Position numbers and translations under genes: made by a program | The notes under the pieces: generated by a model | The model's database searches: none | Seen by the model: the letters and a program-made list of their open reading frames with translations, nothing else | What the model was told of the DNA's origin: nothing | From: Saprospiraceae bacterium | GTDB taxonomy: Bacteria; Bacteroidota; Bacteroidia; Chitinophagales; Saprospiraceae | NCBI GenBank assembly: GCA_016717265.1 | Contig: JADKFX010000001.1 | Coordinates: 1,314,501-1,378,500 of the forward strand | Direction: 5' to 3' | DNA length: 64,000 nucleotides | Shown: one piece after another, positions 53,659-62,340 of the stretch | Layout: each line of letters begins with the position of its first letter | How positions within the stretch are numbered: position 1 is the first letter of the stretch

Positions 53659-53958
53659 CGAAATCCAGACATATTAAATAAAATCTATATATAATATAAA
53701 TTAAGATGCTCGTATGGAGACTGTTAAAATAAAACATAGTTGTGAGAGGATGAAAGTAGGAATAATAAAAACATTAAATTATTAAACTCAGAATTGTCAT
53801 TAGGAATCTAAAATGAAAGGCGATTTGATCTGGTTAGTTTTCTTTCATAGTCCGGCTAACCATTCCCTTCGTTTCATTGTTAGAGTTAGTTTTAATATTC
53901 TCTGGTATCCATTTTTAATAGTATAAACCCTATCTCTATTGCTGGTATGAAATTTTTA

Positions 53959-54004
53959 ACACTACTTATTGATAAGTTCAAATTGCTTTGACGACATACA
54001 TTAT
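53959..54004 (+). repeat. 46-bp repeat, copy 1 (other copy 63331-63376)
   Basis: It matches the 63331-63376 copy at 42 of 46 positions (core AAGTTCAAATT..CTTTGACGACATACATTA). It is followed by a hairpin and then a secreted-protein gene, as at the other copy. Its function is unknown: IS terminus, promoter-linked element or recombination site are possible. Confidence 0.65.
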
Positions 54005-54021
54005 TTATCTTATAATTTACT

Positions 54022-54053
54022 ATCTTTGGGCAAGTTGATTCTTGCCCAAAGAT
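54022..54053 (+). promoter_or_regulatory. perfect 13-bp hairpin ahead of the T9SS cargo gene
   Basis: ATCTTTGGGCAAG - TTGATT - CTTGCCCAAAGAT, 13 bp before the ATG at 54067. The left arm contains a TATCTTTG -7-like box (54021-54028). No poly-T follows, so it may be an operator or 5'-leader structure rather than a terminator. Confidence 0.55.
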
Positions 54054-54066
54054 TTAATTTAGATAT

Positions 54067-55698
54067 ATGAGAAAATTATTAATTATACTAAATTCATTTC
54101 TAATAAATTGTGCTAATTCTCAAATAGATTCATTAGCGGATATTTTTATTAATCCTAAACCCATTTGGTCCCATGTAGCAATTGACAATTCGGCAATTGG
54201 CTACAAAGGACGCACCGGAATGGATTATTACTTAACCCTAGCCGAACGTAAATTATTAATACAAGATAGTTTTTTATATATAGTCTACAATAATCACTTT
54301 GAAGATCTTTCAGGATGCTTCATAGAGAAAATTGAATTGCGAACTGGCAAGGTTATTTGGAATAATGGATTTGATTTACGAAATTCAACAAAGCGAGAGT
54401 ATACCAATCATTTTTTTATTAATTCAAAGAATCAATTAGAATTGTTAGATTTTAGGTACTCGTTCGATACTGTTGATATTTTTTTCCCAAATTGGGATAG
54501 TGGAAAGTTAAGTATCAGAAAATACGATATTTATTCTGGGATGGAAGTGTACAAGTACCATTCTCCTATAAATGACACAGATTATCCTACCTTTAAGGCT
54601 AGTTTCAATACATATTCATACCTTAACCAGAATATTAAACATGGCTATGATTGCTACACTAATTATATCAACCGCAACATACCGCAATTCGGAATTGCTA
54701 AAACAAGATTAGACACTTTAGGTAAGAAAATTGATATAGATGGTTCCTATGATATTATTGGTAAGTATAAAAACAATAATCAGTATGAGGAAATTCCATT
54801 TTTATTAAACGAAAATTTCGACACAATTGTTCGGATGATTCATACCTATAAAACCAAGCCGTATATTACAGGCGATTCCATGGAACTTAGTCTCTACTTT
54901 CTAGATAGCCAATTAAAATTATTAAAAAATACTGAAATCTCGAATACTATCTCGAAATTAAGAGAGTTTCAAATCTTAACTTTAAAAAATAATTACATTG
55001 GAATACTTGGAACTGAATACTTTACTGATAATTCCTATCCAAGGGAACACATTTTGGTAGTTAATTCGAAGGGTGAATTATCAGAGGAAATTATTTATCC
55101 TAAACGAACGAATTCAAATTTCGGCACATGCATTGGAATATTAAAACTTAAGAACGAACCTGGGGTTTTAATTTTAAACAGAAATGCAAGAAAGCTCGAT
55201 AGTCTAAATTTAATATTTTTCAAGAGTGATGGCAAAGGAAATTTGTCTCTCGTTTCAGAGCTTAACATGAGAGATTATTATAATTTGGCTATTGAAGGCT
55301 ACTTGGCCGAAATGGAAGATGGAAATATACTTCTCGCCGGATTATTCAGACAATTGAATTTAAGTGTCTCCCAGTTTCCAAAAACTGAAAGATTTATTAC
55401 CTCAGTATGGGATTTAAAAAGTATTACTTCAAGTAATAAACAGATTAAATTAAGTACTTCAATAGCCATCTATCCGAATCCCGCTTCAGATTATATTTCA
55501 ATTCAAGGACTTGAAAATGAAAATTATCAAGTATATATTTTTGATGAAAGTGGCAACTTAGTTATTAATAAAGAAGTAAATAGTAGCTTCAGTAAAATAT
55601 CATTGAACCAAAAAAACAATTCATTATATTTTGTAGAAATTTTAAATACAAAAAATCAATCTGTATATATTGGAAAGTTAGTTAAATTAAATCCTTAA
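54067..55698 (+). CDS. secreted protein with T9SS type A sorting domain
   Basis: This 543-aa exported protein has a signal peptide (LLIILNSFLINCANSQ). The body is a probable beta-propeller built on FLYIVYNNHFEDLSGCFIEKIELRTGKVIWNNGF-like repeats (PQQ/outer-membrane-assembly style 'GKVIWN'). The C-terminal about 80 aa are a type A sorting tail (SIAIYPNPASDYISIQGLENENYQVYIFDESGNLVINKEV...NSLYFVEILNTKN). The propeller function is unknown. It is 13 bp ahead of the next T9SS cargo frame, so the two form an operon. Confidence 0.82.
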   Translation: MRKLLIILNSFLINCANSQIDSLADIFINPKPIWSHVAIDNSAIGYKGRTGMDYYLTLAERKLLIQDSFLYIVYNNHFEDLSGCFIEKIELRTGKVIWNNGFDLRNSTKREYTNHFFINSKNQLELLDFRYSFDTVDIFFPNWDSGKLSIRKYDIYSGMEVYKYHSPINDTDYPTFKASFNTYSYLNQNIKHGYDCYTNYINRNIPQFGIAKTRLDTLGKKIDIDGSYDIIGKYKNNNQYEEIPFLLNENFDTIVRMIHTYKTKPYITGDSMELSLYFLDSQLKLLKNTEISNTISKLREFQILTLKNNYIGILGTEYFTDNSYPREHILVVNSKGELSEEIIYPKRTNSNFGTCIGILKLKNEPGVLILNRNARKLDSLNLIFFKSDGKGNLSLVSELNMRDYYNLAIEGYLAEMEDGNILLAGLFRQLNLSVSQFPKTERFITSVWDLKSITSSNKQIKLSTSIAIYPNPASDYISIQGLENENYQVYIFDESGNLVINKEVNSSFSKISLNQKNNSLYFVEILNTKNQSVYIGKLVKLNP

Positions 55699-55723
55699 AA
55701 ACATCAAAATTTTGCATTCCACT

Positions 55724-56569
55724 ATGAAATTAGAAAAGAACCTTATATTCCTATTTTGCGCTCTTGTTCAATTCAGAACCATTTCTCAATCAATTATCAA
55801 TGGCGATTTTGAACTTCACAATTTGAGTAAGTGTGAGTTGAATCAAACTGATACAGATTTCAATAAAAAAATGCCAAATGTATATGCTTTTGGCAAGACA
55901 TATATTTATTTAAAATATCAAGGAGAAGTTGATATTCAAAAGAAAGGGTGTTATGTTAGTCCATATAGTGGTAATTGGTGTATTGGATTAGGAAGCGATT
56001 ATCTAACTAATAAAACATCTGATGCTATTGCGTTAGAATTGACTTCTGCCTTAATTCAGGGTAATAAATATAAGCTTTCATTTTATATTCTTGGGAATAC
56101 GACTTTCTCAGACTCTTTGGGATATTTGTTAGTTGGTGAGTCTGTTACTAATTCTGATTTTGGGAAGGTGATAGATTCTATTTCTCCCATTGCAATGACA
56201 TGGAAAGAGATTAATATTGAGTTCATTGCCCAGGAAAATTCGAATTTTATTACTATTAAAAATGAAGTCGGAATCAATGCTTGGAATCAAGTTGATAGTT
56301 TTTCCATAAGCGAAATAACAGGAACTTCTGAATATGAAAAAGGGAAAATTGATTTTACCATTTTTCCCAATCCAACTGAAAATAATATTACTATTGCTTT
56401 TAATGATCCAATAATTTTTAGATTTGCAAAAGTTTATAATATTTATGGTGAATGTATTCTTAATTCTGAAAGTTGTAAAATTGATTTATCTGATGTGTCT
56501 CCAGGGTATTATTTGATTTATGTAATAACTGAGGCGGGAATTGCTTCAAATAAGCTAATTAAAAAATAA
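55724..56569 (+). CDS. secreted carbohydrate-binding-like protein with T9SS type A sorting domain
   Basis: This exported 281-aa protein has signal peptide (LIFLFCALVQFRTISQ). A jellyroll domain follows (SIINGDFELHNLSKCELNQTD..., LELTSALIQGNKYKLSFYILG, MTWKEINIEFIAQENSNFITIKNE) of the kind found as carbohydrate-binding modules ('NGDFE' opening and 'Y-x-L-x-F' core). It ends in a type A sorting domain (FTIFPNPTENNITIAFNDPIIFRFAKVYNIYGECILNSE...PGYYLIYVITEAG). The ligand is unknown. It is co-oriented with the propeller protein upstream. Confidence 0.78.
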   Translation: MKLEKNLIFLFCALVQFRTISQSIINGDFELHNLSKCELNQTDTDFNKKMPNVYAFGKTYIYLKYQGEVDIQKKGCYVSPYSGNWCIGLGSDYLTNKTSDAIALELTSALIQGNKYKLSFYILGNTTFSDSLGYLLVGESVTNSDFGKVIDSISPIAMTWKEINIEFIAQENSNFITIKNEVGINAWNQVDSFSISEITGTSEYEKGKIDFTIFPNPTENNITIAFNDPIIFRFAKVYNIYGECILNSESCKIDLSDVSPGYYLIYVITEAGIASNKLIKK

Positions 56570-56596
56570 AGATAACTGGATTTCTGAATTTAGCAA

Positions 56597-56716
56597 TTAA
56601 TTCAGAATTGTTACACCACTAAATGGATTATTTGGTTTGCCATCAATCATCAGCTTTAAATAAATTTTATAGTTTGGTAAATTAATAAAATCCTCAACAT
56701 CAAATTCAGGATACAT
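56597..56716 (-). pseudogene. C-terminal remnant of a VirD4/TraG- or HerA-like DNA-translocating ATPase (left copy)
   Basis: The minus strand reads KEMYPEFDVEDFINLPNYKIYLKLMIDGKPNNPFSGVTILN, then stop. This resembles the C-terminal tail (..FxAEDxxNLPNYHxYLKLMIDGxxSxPFSAxT) of type IV secretion/conjugation-type ATPases in bacteria. Only about 40 codons remain; the RHS fragment begins directly beside it. The right copy is at 62341-62701. Confidence 0.6.
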
Positions 56717-56726
56717 TTCTTTTGAC

Positions 56727-58067
56727 ATGTGGACTGCATATGGAAAGGTAGACAGTATTGTAAAATCGAATAACCAGCGGATAAAGTATGAGTATGATGC
56801 GATGGATCACCGGATAATGAAGAAGATAAATTATGCCGGAGGAAGTTTAGACACGTTGACGTATTATATTTACGATGCGCAAGGAAATGTTTTAAGTACG
56901 TATCAAAAAGTAAAACAAACGAGTGGGGGAAGTTATGCGCATGTAAAGTTACAAGATATAAACTTGTATGGAAGCGAAAGATTGGGAAACATGAAAGTGG
57001 ATAGTTTTATGTATGCTTCCGCGAGACTTGGAAGTGCAGGAGTGGCAAGAAACTATTCAATGGGTAAAAAAAGATATGAACTTACTGATCATTTGGGTAA
57101 TGTATATTCTACTATAACTGACAGACGATTGGGATCGGGCACAGCAGGGCAAGTGGTAACTGTCTGGAATCCCGATGTATTGACAGCACAGGATTATTTA
57201 CCCTACGGGATGCCAATCTATGATAAACTGTATAAAGCAACCAGTACATCTTATTATAAATATGCATTTAACGGTAAAGAAAAGGACGACGAAACCAAAG
57301 GGGCGTTTAATAGTTATGATTATGGATATAGAATGTATGATCCTAGGGTATGTAGATTTTTGAGTGTTGACCCGTTAGCAAGCCAAGCACCTAGTTGGAA
57401 TCCTTACCGTTATGGGTTTAACAATCCGATAAGAATGATTGATCCAGATGGACAATTTGAAACTGAGGCAGAAGCAAAAGCTTATGCTAAACTTGAAGGT
57501 ATACGAACAGGATGGTTTAGCAGTAATAAAATTGTTTCAAACAAAGATGGAACATTTTCTATTGATAATAAAAAAGCTGGGTCTTCTACTTATAATGATA
57601 AAGAATTCGGTATTCAAAAAGCAGCTTTAGTTACGGCAAAGAAACAAGAAACCCATGTTAAATTTGCAAATGCTGTGGGAAATATTTTAGGAATGGATCC
57701 AACAAAAATGAGTGATCCTAAAGAAGGGGCTGAACAAGCAATGAATGCTGCTTCCAGAATAATTAATGTGCTTTCATTAGTTGAAGGTGGTGCTGCAATT
57801 CAAGGGGCAAAAGCTTTGGGTAAAGGAGTAATATTGTATGGGATGGCCAATGATGCTAATGATTTAGTAGATGATTTAACTGGATTCGATGCAATTGAAA
57901 GTGGATTAGGAGTAAAAGGAGCTGCGATAAATTCAACTGTTAATTCAGTGCTTGGTTTGCGTCAATCAGTAAAAGACAAGCATGGCAATATTGGTAATAT
58001 TGGTGATATTAAGGATTTGATATTTGAAACGCCAAAGTTATTTTCAAAAGATAAGCCTAAAAAATAA
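56727..58067 (+). CDS. RHS-repeat C-terminal module 1, 5'-truncated, with toxin-like tip
   Basis: RHS/YD-repeat proteins deliver variable C-terminal toxins to neighbouring cells. This fragment starts within the repeats (WTAYGKVDSIVKSNNQRIKYEYDAMDHRIMKKINYAGG) and lacks the usual thousand-residue N-terminal shell. It has the RHS core (YELTDHLGNVYSTITDRR, YKYAFNGKEKDDETKGAFNSYDYGYRMYDPRVCRFLSVDPLASQAPSWNPYRYGFNNPIRMIDPDG) ending at about residue 232. The 210-aa tip after DPDG is Ala-rich and not recognised. The core (about 56786-57372) is nearly identical to 59776-60362. A small gene for probable immunity follows after 4 bp. Confidence 0.85.
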   Translation: MWTAYGKVDSIVKSNNQRIKYEYDAMDHRIMKKINYAGGSLDTLTYYIYDAQGNVLSTYQKVKQTSGGSYAHVKLQDINLYGSERLGNMKVDSFMYASARLGSAGVARNYSMGKKRYELTDHLGNVYSTITDRRLGSGTAGQVVTVWNPDVLTAQDYLPYGMPIYDKLYKATSTSYYKYAFNGKEKDDETKGAFNSYDYGYRMYDPRVCRFLSVDPLASQAPSWNPYRYGFNNPIRMIDPDGQFETEAEAKAYAKLEGIRTGWFSSNKIVSNKDGTFSIDNKKAGSSTYNDKEFGIQKAALVTAKKQETHVKFANAVGNILGMDPTKMSDPKEGAEQAMNAASRIINVLSLVEGGAAIQGAKALGKGVILYGMANDANDLVDDLTGFDAIESGLGVKGAAINSTVNSVLGLRQSVKDKHGNIGNIGDIKDLIFETPKLFSKDKPKK

Positions 58068-58071
58068 TTAA

Positions 58072-58533
58072 ATGGCAAGGACTTTTAAATTGACTTATAC
58101 ATATGGAAGTCATATCATAGTAATTGCAGGGATTGCTTTAATTTTAACCTATGGCATCCAAAGCAACCCCGTTTTTGTAATTTGTGCTACAATAGTAATG
58201 TTTGTGATATTATTTTTAGATTTAAAAGATATTGCACTTATTGAATTAAATGAATTGTCACTAAAATTAATATATCGCCCATTTTATAAATCAAAGCACT
58301 ATGAATATTATCTTCAAGAATTAGAAAAAGTTTCTGTATATTATAGTTTCACAAAAGGCCATACAACTGTTATTTTTGTTAAACTTAAAGATAAAGATAC
58401 AACGATTGAGCACGTGGTTGCTATGAGTGTATTTAAGGCACAGGAATTAATAACTGTATTTCGAAATTTATATGTGAAAGTTGAAGAGCTAAATCAACCT
58501 ATGGTTCCAGGGAAAATTATATCTTTACCTTGA
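58072..58533 (+). CDS. small membrane protein, probable immunity to RHS tip 1
   Basis: This 153-aa protein has two adjacent membrane helices (IIVIAGIALILTYGI; VFVICATIVMFVILFL) and a cytosolic PH-like beta domain (ALIELNELSLKLIYRPFYKSKHYEYYLQELEKVSVYYSF...TVIFVKLK). The family is not known to me. It starts 4 bp after the RHS stop, the position where cognate immunity genes are found. The role as immunity is inferred from context only; PH-domain (DUF/YdbT-like) membrane proteins are common alternatives. Confidence 0.6.
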   Translation: MARTFKLTYTYGSHIIVIAGIALILTYGIQSNPVFVICATIVMFVILFLDLKDIALIELNELSLKLIYRPFYKSKHYEYYLQELEKVSVYYSFTKGHTTVIFVKLKDKDTTIEHVVAMSVFKAQELITVFRNLYVKVEELNQPMVPGKIISLP

Positions 58534-58652
58534 TGAAAAAGTTCATCTACTATGATGTGGAATATTAATAGTGGTATGTTGTTGACCCGAAAGCAAGTAA
58601 GTTTCCTGCTTGGAGTCCATATGCTTTTTGTTTAAATAATCCAATACTCTTA

Positions 58653-59351
58653 ATGGATCCCGATGGGCAAGAGCCAATAAAGCCACAAGCAGGCACAGTT
58701 GGTGGTTTTATTGCATTTTTGAATAATACCAGTACGCGAATGGGGACATTAACTGGCGGTAATGCTCAAGATGCTATGCGTAGGTTAGCAAAAATAGACT
58801 GGAGTGGCAGGAAACCTAGACCTGCAACAACAGCACCGTTTAACCTTCAAGCCGATAGATATATCTATACTGAAAAAGGCGGCTGGATGGATATGTCACA
58901 CTTTATGTTCTATGCAGGTACAGCATATAAGTACAAAGAAGAAAAACCACAGGCACAAAGTTTAGTACAATCAATGAAAGATGCAGGTATCCCATATTCT
59001 GAAATTCCGAAAAATTTAATTTCAAGTTCTATGATGGATCCAGTAGGGGAAGCTGTTCAAGGTGGCTATCATCAAGAAATGGGAGATAAATTATTTGCGA
59101 AATGGTCTTCTTATAGTTATGAAGATTTACCAACTGATAAATTTGCGGCTGATTTTGGTGCTAATTATTTTGACCCAAAAAGTAAATTAAGCTTAGGTGA
59201 GCAAATTCAAAATTATTTAAACAATAATTTGAAAGCTACTATGCCCGATAAAGCCCCTAATTATAATAGTCTGCCAATGGTTGAACCGACAGAAAAGCAT
59301 TCAAGAACAAATCATTCCACAAAACCTGTTTACACAAAGGATAATCCATAA
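58653..59351 (+). CDS. orphan RHS C-terminal tip (module 2)
   Basis: In-frame homology to the RHS hinge starts upstream at about 58578 (VVDPKASKFPAWSPYAFCLNNPILLMDPDG) after an in-frame stop, so the core is lost and only the hinge and tip remain; ATG 58653 is the M of MDPDGQ. The 232-aa tip contains RYIYTEKGGWMDMSHFMFYAGTAYKYK, SYSYEDLPTDKFAADFGANYFDPKSKLSLGEQIQNYLNN and APNYNSLP, a recognisable but unnamed module of Bacteroidota polymorphic toxins. Without a shell it cannot be delivered from here and is a stored module. Its partner follows after 3 bp. Confidence 0.75.
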   Translation: MDPDGQEPIKPQAGTVGGFIAFLNNTSTRMGTLTGGNAQDAMRRLAKIDWSGRKPRPATTAPFNLQADRYIYTEKGGWMDMSHFMFYAGTAYKYKEEKPQAQSLVQSMKDAGIPYSEIPKNLISSSMMDPVGEAVQGGYHQEMGDKLFAKWSSYSYEDLPTDKFAADFGANYFDPKSKLSLGEQIQNYLNNNLKATMPDKAPNYNSLPMVEPTEKHSRTNHSTKPVYTKDNP

Positions 59352-59354
59352 CCT

Positions 59355-59678
59355 ATGAAGCCATTTGTTAGTTTAATTATAGCGGTATATTTTTTGTTGA
59401 GTTTATTTGGTTGTAAGAGCAACCGAGAAAGAAGTTTAATGCAACAGGGTAACGAGTTTATAGAAAAAATTGAGAAATACAAGAAAGATAATAATAAACT
59501 TCCTACATCATTATCCGCTATTGGTATAGCTATAAAAAATGAGTCCGACCCACCTATTTATTACGAAAGAAAGGATAGTATTCATTATACAGTATCATTT
59601 GGAACTACATTAGGAGAGTCTAAAATTTATTATTCCGATAGTAAAAAATGGGAAGATAGATACCGAGAAATGAAATAA
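59355..59678 (+). CDS. small lipoprotein, probable immunity to RHS tip 2
   Basis: This 107-aa predicted lipoprotein (LLSLFGC lipobox) has a lysine-rich helix (GNEFIEKIEKYKKDNNKLPTSLSAIG) followed by a beta-rich end (YYERKDSIHYTVSFGTT...YYSDSKKWEDRY). The pattern IEKYKKDNNKLPxSL is seen in pilin-like/immunity-like lipoproteins. It starts 3 bp after the orphan tip and ends in a terminator, so the two form a unit. The immunity role is from position. Confidence 0.65.
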   Translation: MKPFVSLIIAVYFLLSLFGCKSNRERSLMQQGNEFIEKIEKYKKDNNKLPTSLSAIGIAIKNESDPPIYYERKDSIHYTVSFGTTLGESKIYYSDSKKWEDRYREMK

Positions 59679-59709
59679 GCCTTGCAGAAATGCAAGGCTT
59701 ATTTCATTT
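59677..59709 (+). terminator. rho-independent terminator after module 2
   Basis: AAGCCTTGCA - GAAA - TGCAAGGCTT forms a perfect 10-bp stem (59677-59700), overlapping the stop codon, followed by ATTTCATTT. It closes the tip 2/immunity unit before RHS core 2 begins. Confidence 0.82.
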
Positions 59710-59787
59710 ACAGCATAGCCACATTTTTATTAAAGAAATCTTTGAACTTCTTTTTAGTGAGAGTAATCTCAATCAGAATATGATGCC

Positions 59788-61041
59788 ATGGATCATCGCG
59801 TAATGAAAAAAATAAACTATGCCGGAGGAAGTTTAGACACGTTGACGTATTATATTTACGATGCACAAGGAAATGTGCTTAGTACGTATCAAAAAGTAAA
59901 ACAAACAAGTGGGGGAAGTTATGCACATGTCCGGCTGCAGGATATAAAATTATACGGAAGTGAAAGATTGGGAAACATGAAAGTGGATAGTTTTATGTAT
60001 GCTACGGCGAGACTTGGAAGTGCAGGAGTGGTAAGAAACTATTCAATGGGTAAAAAAATATATGAGCTTACGGATCATTTGGGTAATGTCTATTCTACAA
60101 TAACGGATAGACGATTGGGATCTGGCACAGCTGGGCAGGTAGTAACTGTCTGGAATCCAGATGTATTGACAGCACAGGATTATTTACCCTATGGAATGCC
60201 GATTTATGATAAGCTTTATAAAGCAAATATTACTTCTTATTACAAATATGCATTCAACGGAAAAGAAAAAGACGATGAAACTAAAGGAGCATTCAATAGC
60301 TATGATTATGGATATAGGATTTATGATCCGAGGGTTTGTAGGTTTTTGAGCGTAGATCCATTGAAATTCTACCCTAGCCAAGTGGATAAGTCGCCATATG
60401 CATCGTTCTGGAGTAATCCTATTAAGTATAATGATCCTGACGGTAGATGTCCGCAATGTTTACCTGGATTTATCATAGGTTTTGTTTCAGATGCAATTAT
60501 CCAAATTGCATCAAATAAAATTCAGGGTAAACCAGCATTTGAGAATTTTTCTTTTTCATCAGCTACTATTTCTGGTGGAGCAGGTATGCTAAGTGGTGGT
60601 GTTTCATCTCTTGCTAAGTTAGGCAAATTTAGTCAGATTGCACTTAATACTACTATTGATGCATCTGAATCAGTAACAAAGCAAGTAGTACAGAGTGGTA
60701 GCATCTCTGCAACCCAACTAATTTCAGATATAGCCTTAGGTGGTTTAGGTAATCAATCTAAAGTTGTTAATAATTCTAACATTAAAATAAAAGAAAATGC
60801 ACTTAATAGGTCTCAACGAATTGGAAAAGAAAATAAAATTAGATTAGCTAAAAGTGATTTGAGTTTTGCAAATTTATCAAATGCAGCATCTGGTAGTTTA
60901 ATTGGAGACGCCTTGCAAAAAACATCAGATGAATTCAGAGATAAATTAAAGCCAAATGGATTAGGAATGTATATGATGAAGCCAGTAGAAATTGCAAGTG
61001 ATAATACTAGGGTTGTTTTGCCGCTTTTGGAAAATAAATAA
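59788..61041 (+). CDS. RHS-repeat C-terminal module 3, 5'-truncated, with toxin-like tip
   Basis: The RHS core copy (EYDAMDHRVMKKINYAGGSLDTLTYYIYDAQGNVLSTYQK...DYGYRIYDPRVCRFLSVDPLKFYPSQVDKSPYASFWSNPIKYNDPDG) is nearly the same as that at 56786. It starts abruptly at EYDA (59776) with no upstream shell. The 200-aa tip after DPDG (RCPQCLPGFIIGFVSDAIIQIASNKIQGKPAFENFSFSSATISGGAGMLSGG...) starts with a CPQC pair and a hydrophobic segment that may aid membrane passage; the terminal domain is not recognised. ATG 59788 is an internal codon, so the module is probably silent unless it recombines. Confidence 0.83.
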   Translation: MDHRVMKKINYAGGSLDTLTYYIYDAQGNVLSTYQKVKQTSGGSYAHVRLQDIKLYGSERLGNMKVDSFMYATARLGSAGVVRNYSMGKKIYELTDHLGNVYSTITDRRLGSGTAGQVVTVWNPDVLTAQDYLPYGMPIYDKLYKANITSYYKYAFNGKEKDDETKGAFNSYDYGYRIYDPRVCRFLSVDPLKFYPSQVDKSPYASFWSNPIKYNDPDGRCPQCLPGFIIGFVSDAIIQIASNKIQGKPAFENFSFSSATISGGAGMLSGGVSSLAKLGKFSQIALNTTIDASESVTKQVVQSGSISATQLISDIALGGLGNQSKVVNNSNIKIKENALNRSQRIGKENKIRLAKSDLSFANLSNAASGSLIGDALQKTSDEFRDKLKPNGLGMYMMKPVEIASDNTRVVLPLLENK

Positions 61042-61043
61042 TA

Positions 61044-61433
61044 ATGCGAAGCAGAATTGCATATTTAGTGTATTTTTTATTCTTCATTTTTGTTGCAATC
61101 TATTTTTATAGAGAAGCTTCCTTTGATCATAAAGTAATGATAGATGGAAATTTAATCACTGTTGAAATAGCCGAGCAACCAGTATTGGGAAGAGAGTGTT
61201 TTTTGTATGTCAAGTATGATGATAAAATTTATTCTGTGAAGGTTTCGAAAAATGAGTGTATTGAAGGAGTATATAAAGTAAAGGAAAATATTACTTTAAA
61301 ATATTTAAGAGAAATTGACCATTTTGTGTACCCAAAAAGAAAAACTGAAATCATATATTATTTAAGTTTATTATTTTTTATAATTCCAATATTTTGTTTA
61401 ATTCAACTAATGAAAAAACCTATGCATAATTAA
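61044..61433 (+). CDS. small membrane protein, probable immunity to RHS tip 3
   Basis: This 129-aa protein has an N-terminal helix (IAYLVYFLFFIFVAIYFY), a central beta domain of about 65 aa (KVMIDGNLITVEIAEQPVLGRECFLYVKYDDKIYSVKVSKNECIEGVY) and a C-terminal helix (IIYYLSLLFFIIPIFCLIQL). The central part would face the periplasm or cytosol between the helices. It starts 2 bp after the RHS stop. The immunity role is by position; no family was recognised. Confidence 0.6.
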   Translation: MRSRIAYLVYFLFFIFVAIYFYREASFDHKVMIDGNLITVEIAEQPVLGRECFLYVKYDDKIYSVKVSKNECIEGVYKVKENITLKYLREIDHFVYPKRKTEIIYYLSLLFFIIPIFCLIQLMKKPMHN

Positions 61434-61581
61434 GTGAATAAATTTTTTGTTATCATTTTAAGAATCAAATCTAATATAAAAAGCGTTTTAGATTTTAATC
61501 TCTTTCTGGCAACTATAACAGTTTAATTTGTAAATAATTTTTAGCTATTGTCAAAAATTTAATCACCATAAAAATTACTTT

Positions 61582-62199
61582 ATGAGATCTCTCTTTTATT
61601 TTTTAATTCTCACAACGATTATTGTTTATTCTTGCCTGCCTGAGGATAAGCAAGTTCCATCTGATTTTGTTGTCGATGCCAATCTTAAAGGATCGGAAAA
61701 ATATTTACATGACCAGGCAGCAGAAATACTATTTGATTCTTGTTGTCAATGCCAATTAAAGGTGGTAAGAATTCACGATTGTAATAATTGCGCTGACACA
61801 TTAATTTGGTTTCTTCGCTCTAATGGTTTTTCGCCCAATGTATATGTAAGCAATTCAACTGTAGTATTTAATACCTGGGGGGATACTATTTGCATACCAC
61901 ATACTGCAGCAATTAAAACTCTTTGTTTTTATTCACGATATGGATACAATCATTATGGAGAAACATTTATTGATTGTGTTCTTCGATGCAAACAAGCTGA
62001 TGATATTAATTGGAATACTAGAAATATTAGAATTGCTTCTTCTTTTGGACTAGATACCTGCAGTATTGATTCAACAAGTGCCTGGGGTTGTAGAAATATT
62101 AAGAATGATTCCATTTGTGGTTTCCTTTTACCTGAGCAAAACGATAATTTTTTAGATTATCCTTGTGATGTTTCAGCATGTTGTCTTGATGAACTATAG
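61582..62199 (+). CDS. cysteine-rich lipoprotein, unknown
   Basis: This is a predicted lipoprotein (FLILTTIIVYSC lipobox, then LPEDKQ). The 205-aa mature protein is unusually rich in cysteine, with clusters SCCQCQ, CNNC, CVLRCK and CDVSACC, probably forming disulfides outside the cytosol. I do not recognise the family. It lies after RHS module 3 in the same orientation with a 148-bp gap, so it may be independent. It ends close to the right ATPase remnant. Confidence 0.6.
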   Translation: MRSLFYFLILTTIIVYSCLPEDKQVPSDFVVDANLKGSEKYLHDQAAEILFDSCCQCQLKVVRIHDCNNCADTLIWFLRSNGFSPNVYVSNSTVVFNTWGDTICIPHTAAIKTLCFYSRYGYNHYGETFIDCVLRCKQADDINWNTRNIRIASSFGLDTCSIDSTSAWGCRNIKNDSICGFLLPEQNDNFLDYPCDVSACCLDEL

Positions 62200-62340
62200 T
62201 AGAACCATCTTATTTTATTTATGAACGAAAGAAGAGAATTTTGCTTAAGTAGAGTTCGCTTTGATGCCTGTAATAGGTTAGTATTAAAAGTGAAACAAAT
62301 GAGTGTAGTTAGTGATTATTCAGAAATAGGAATTATAAAC

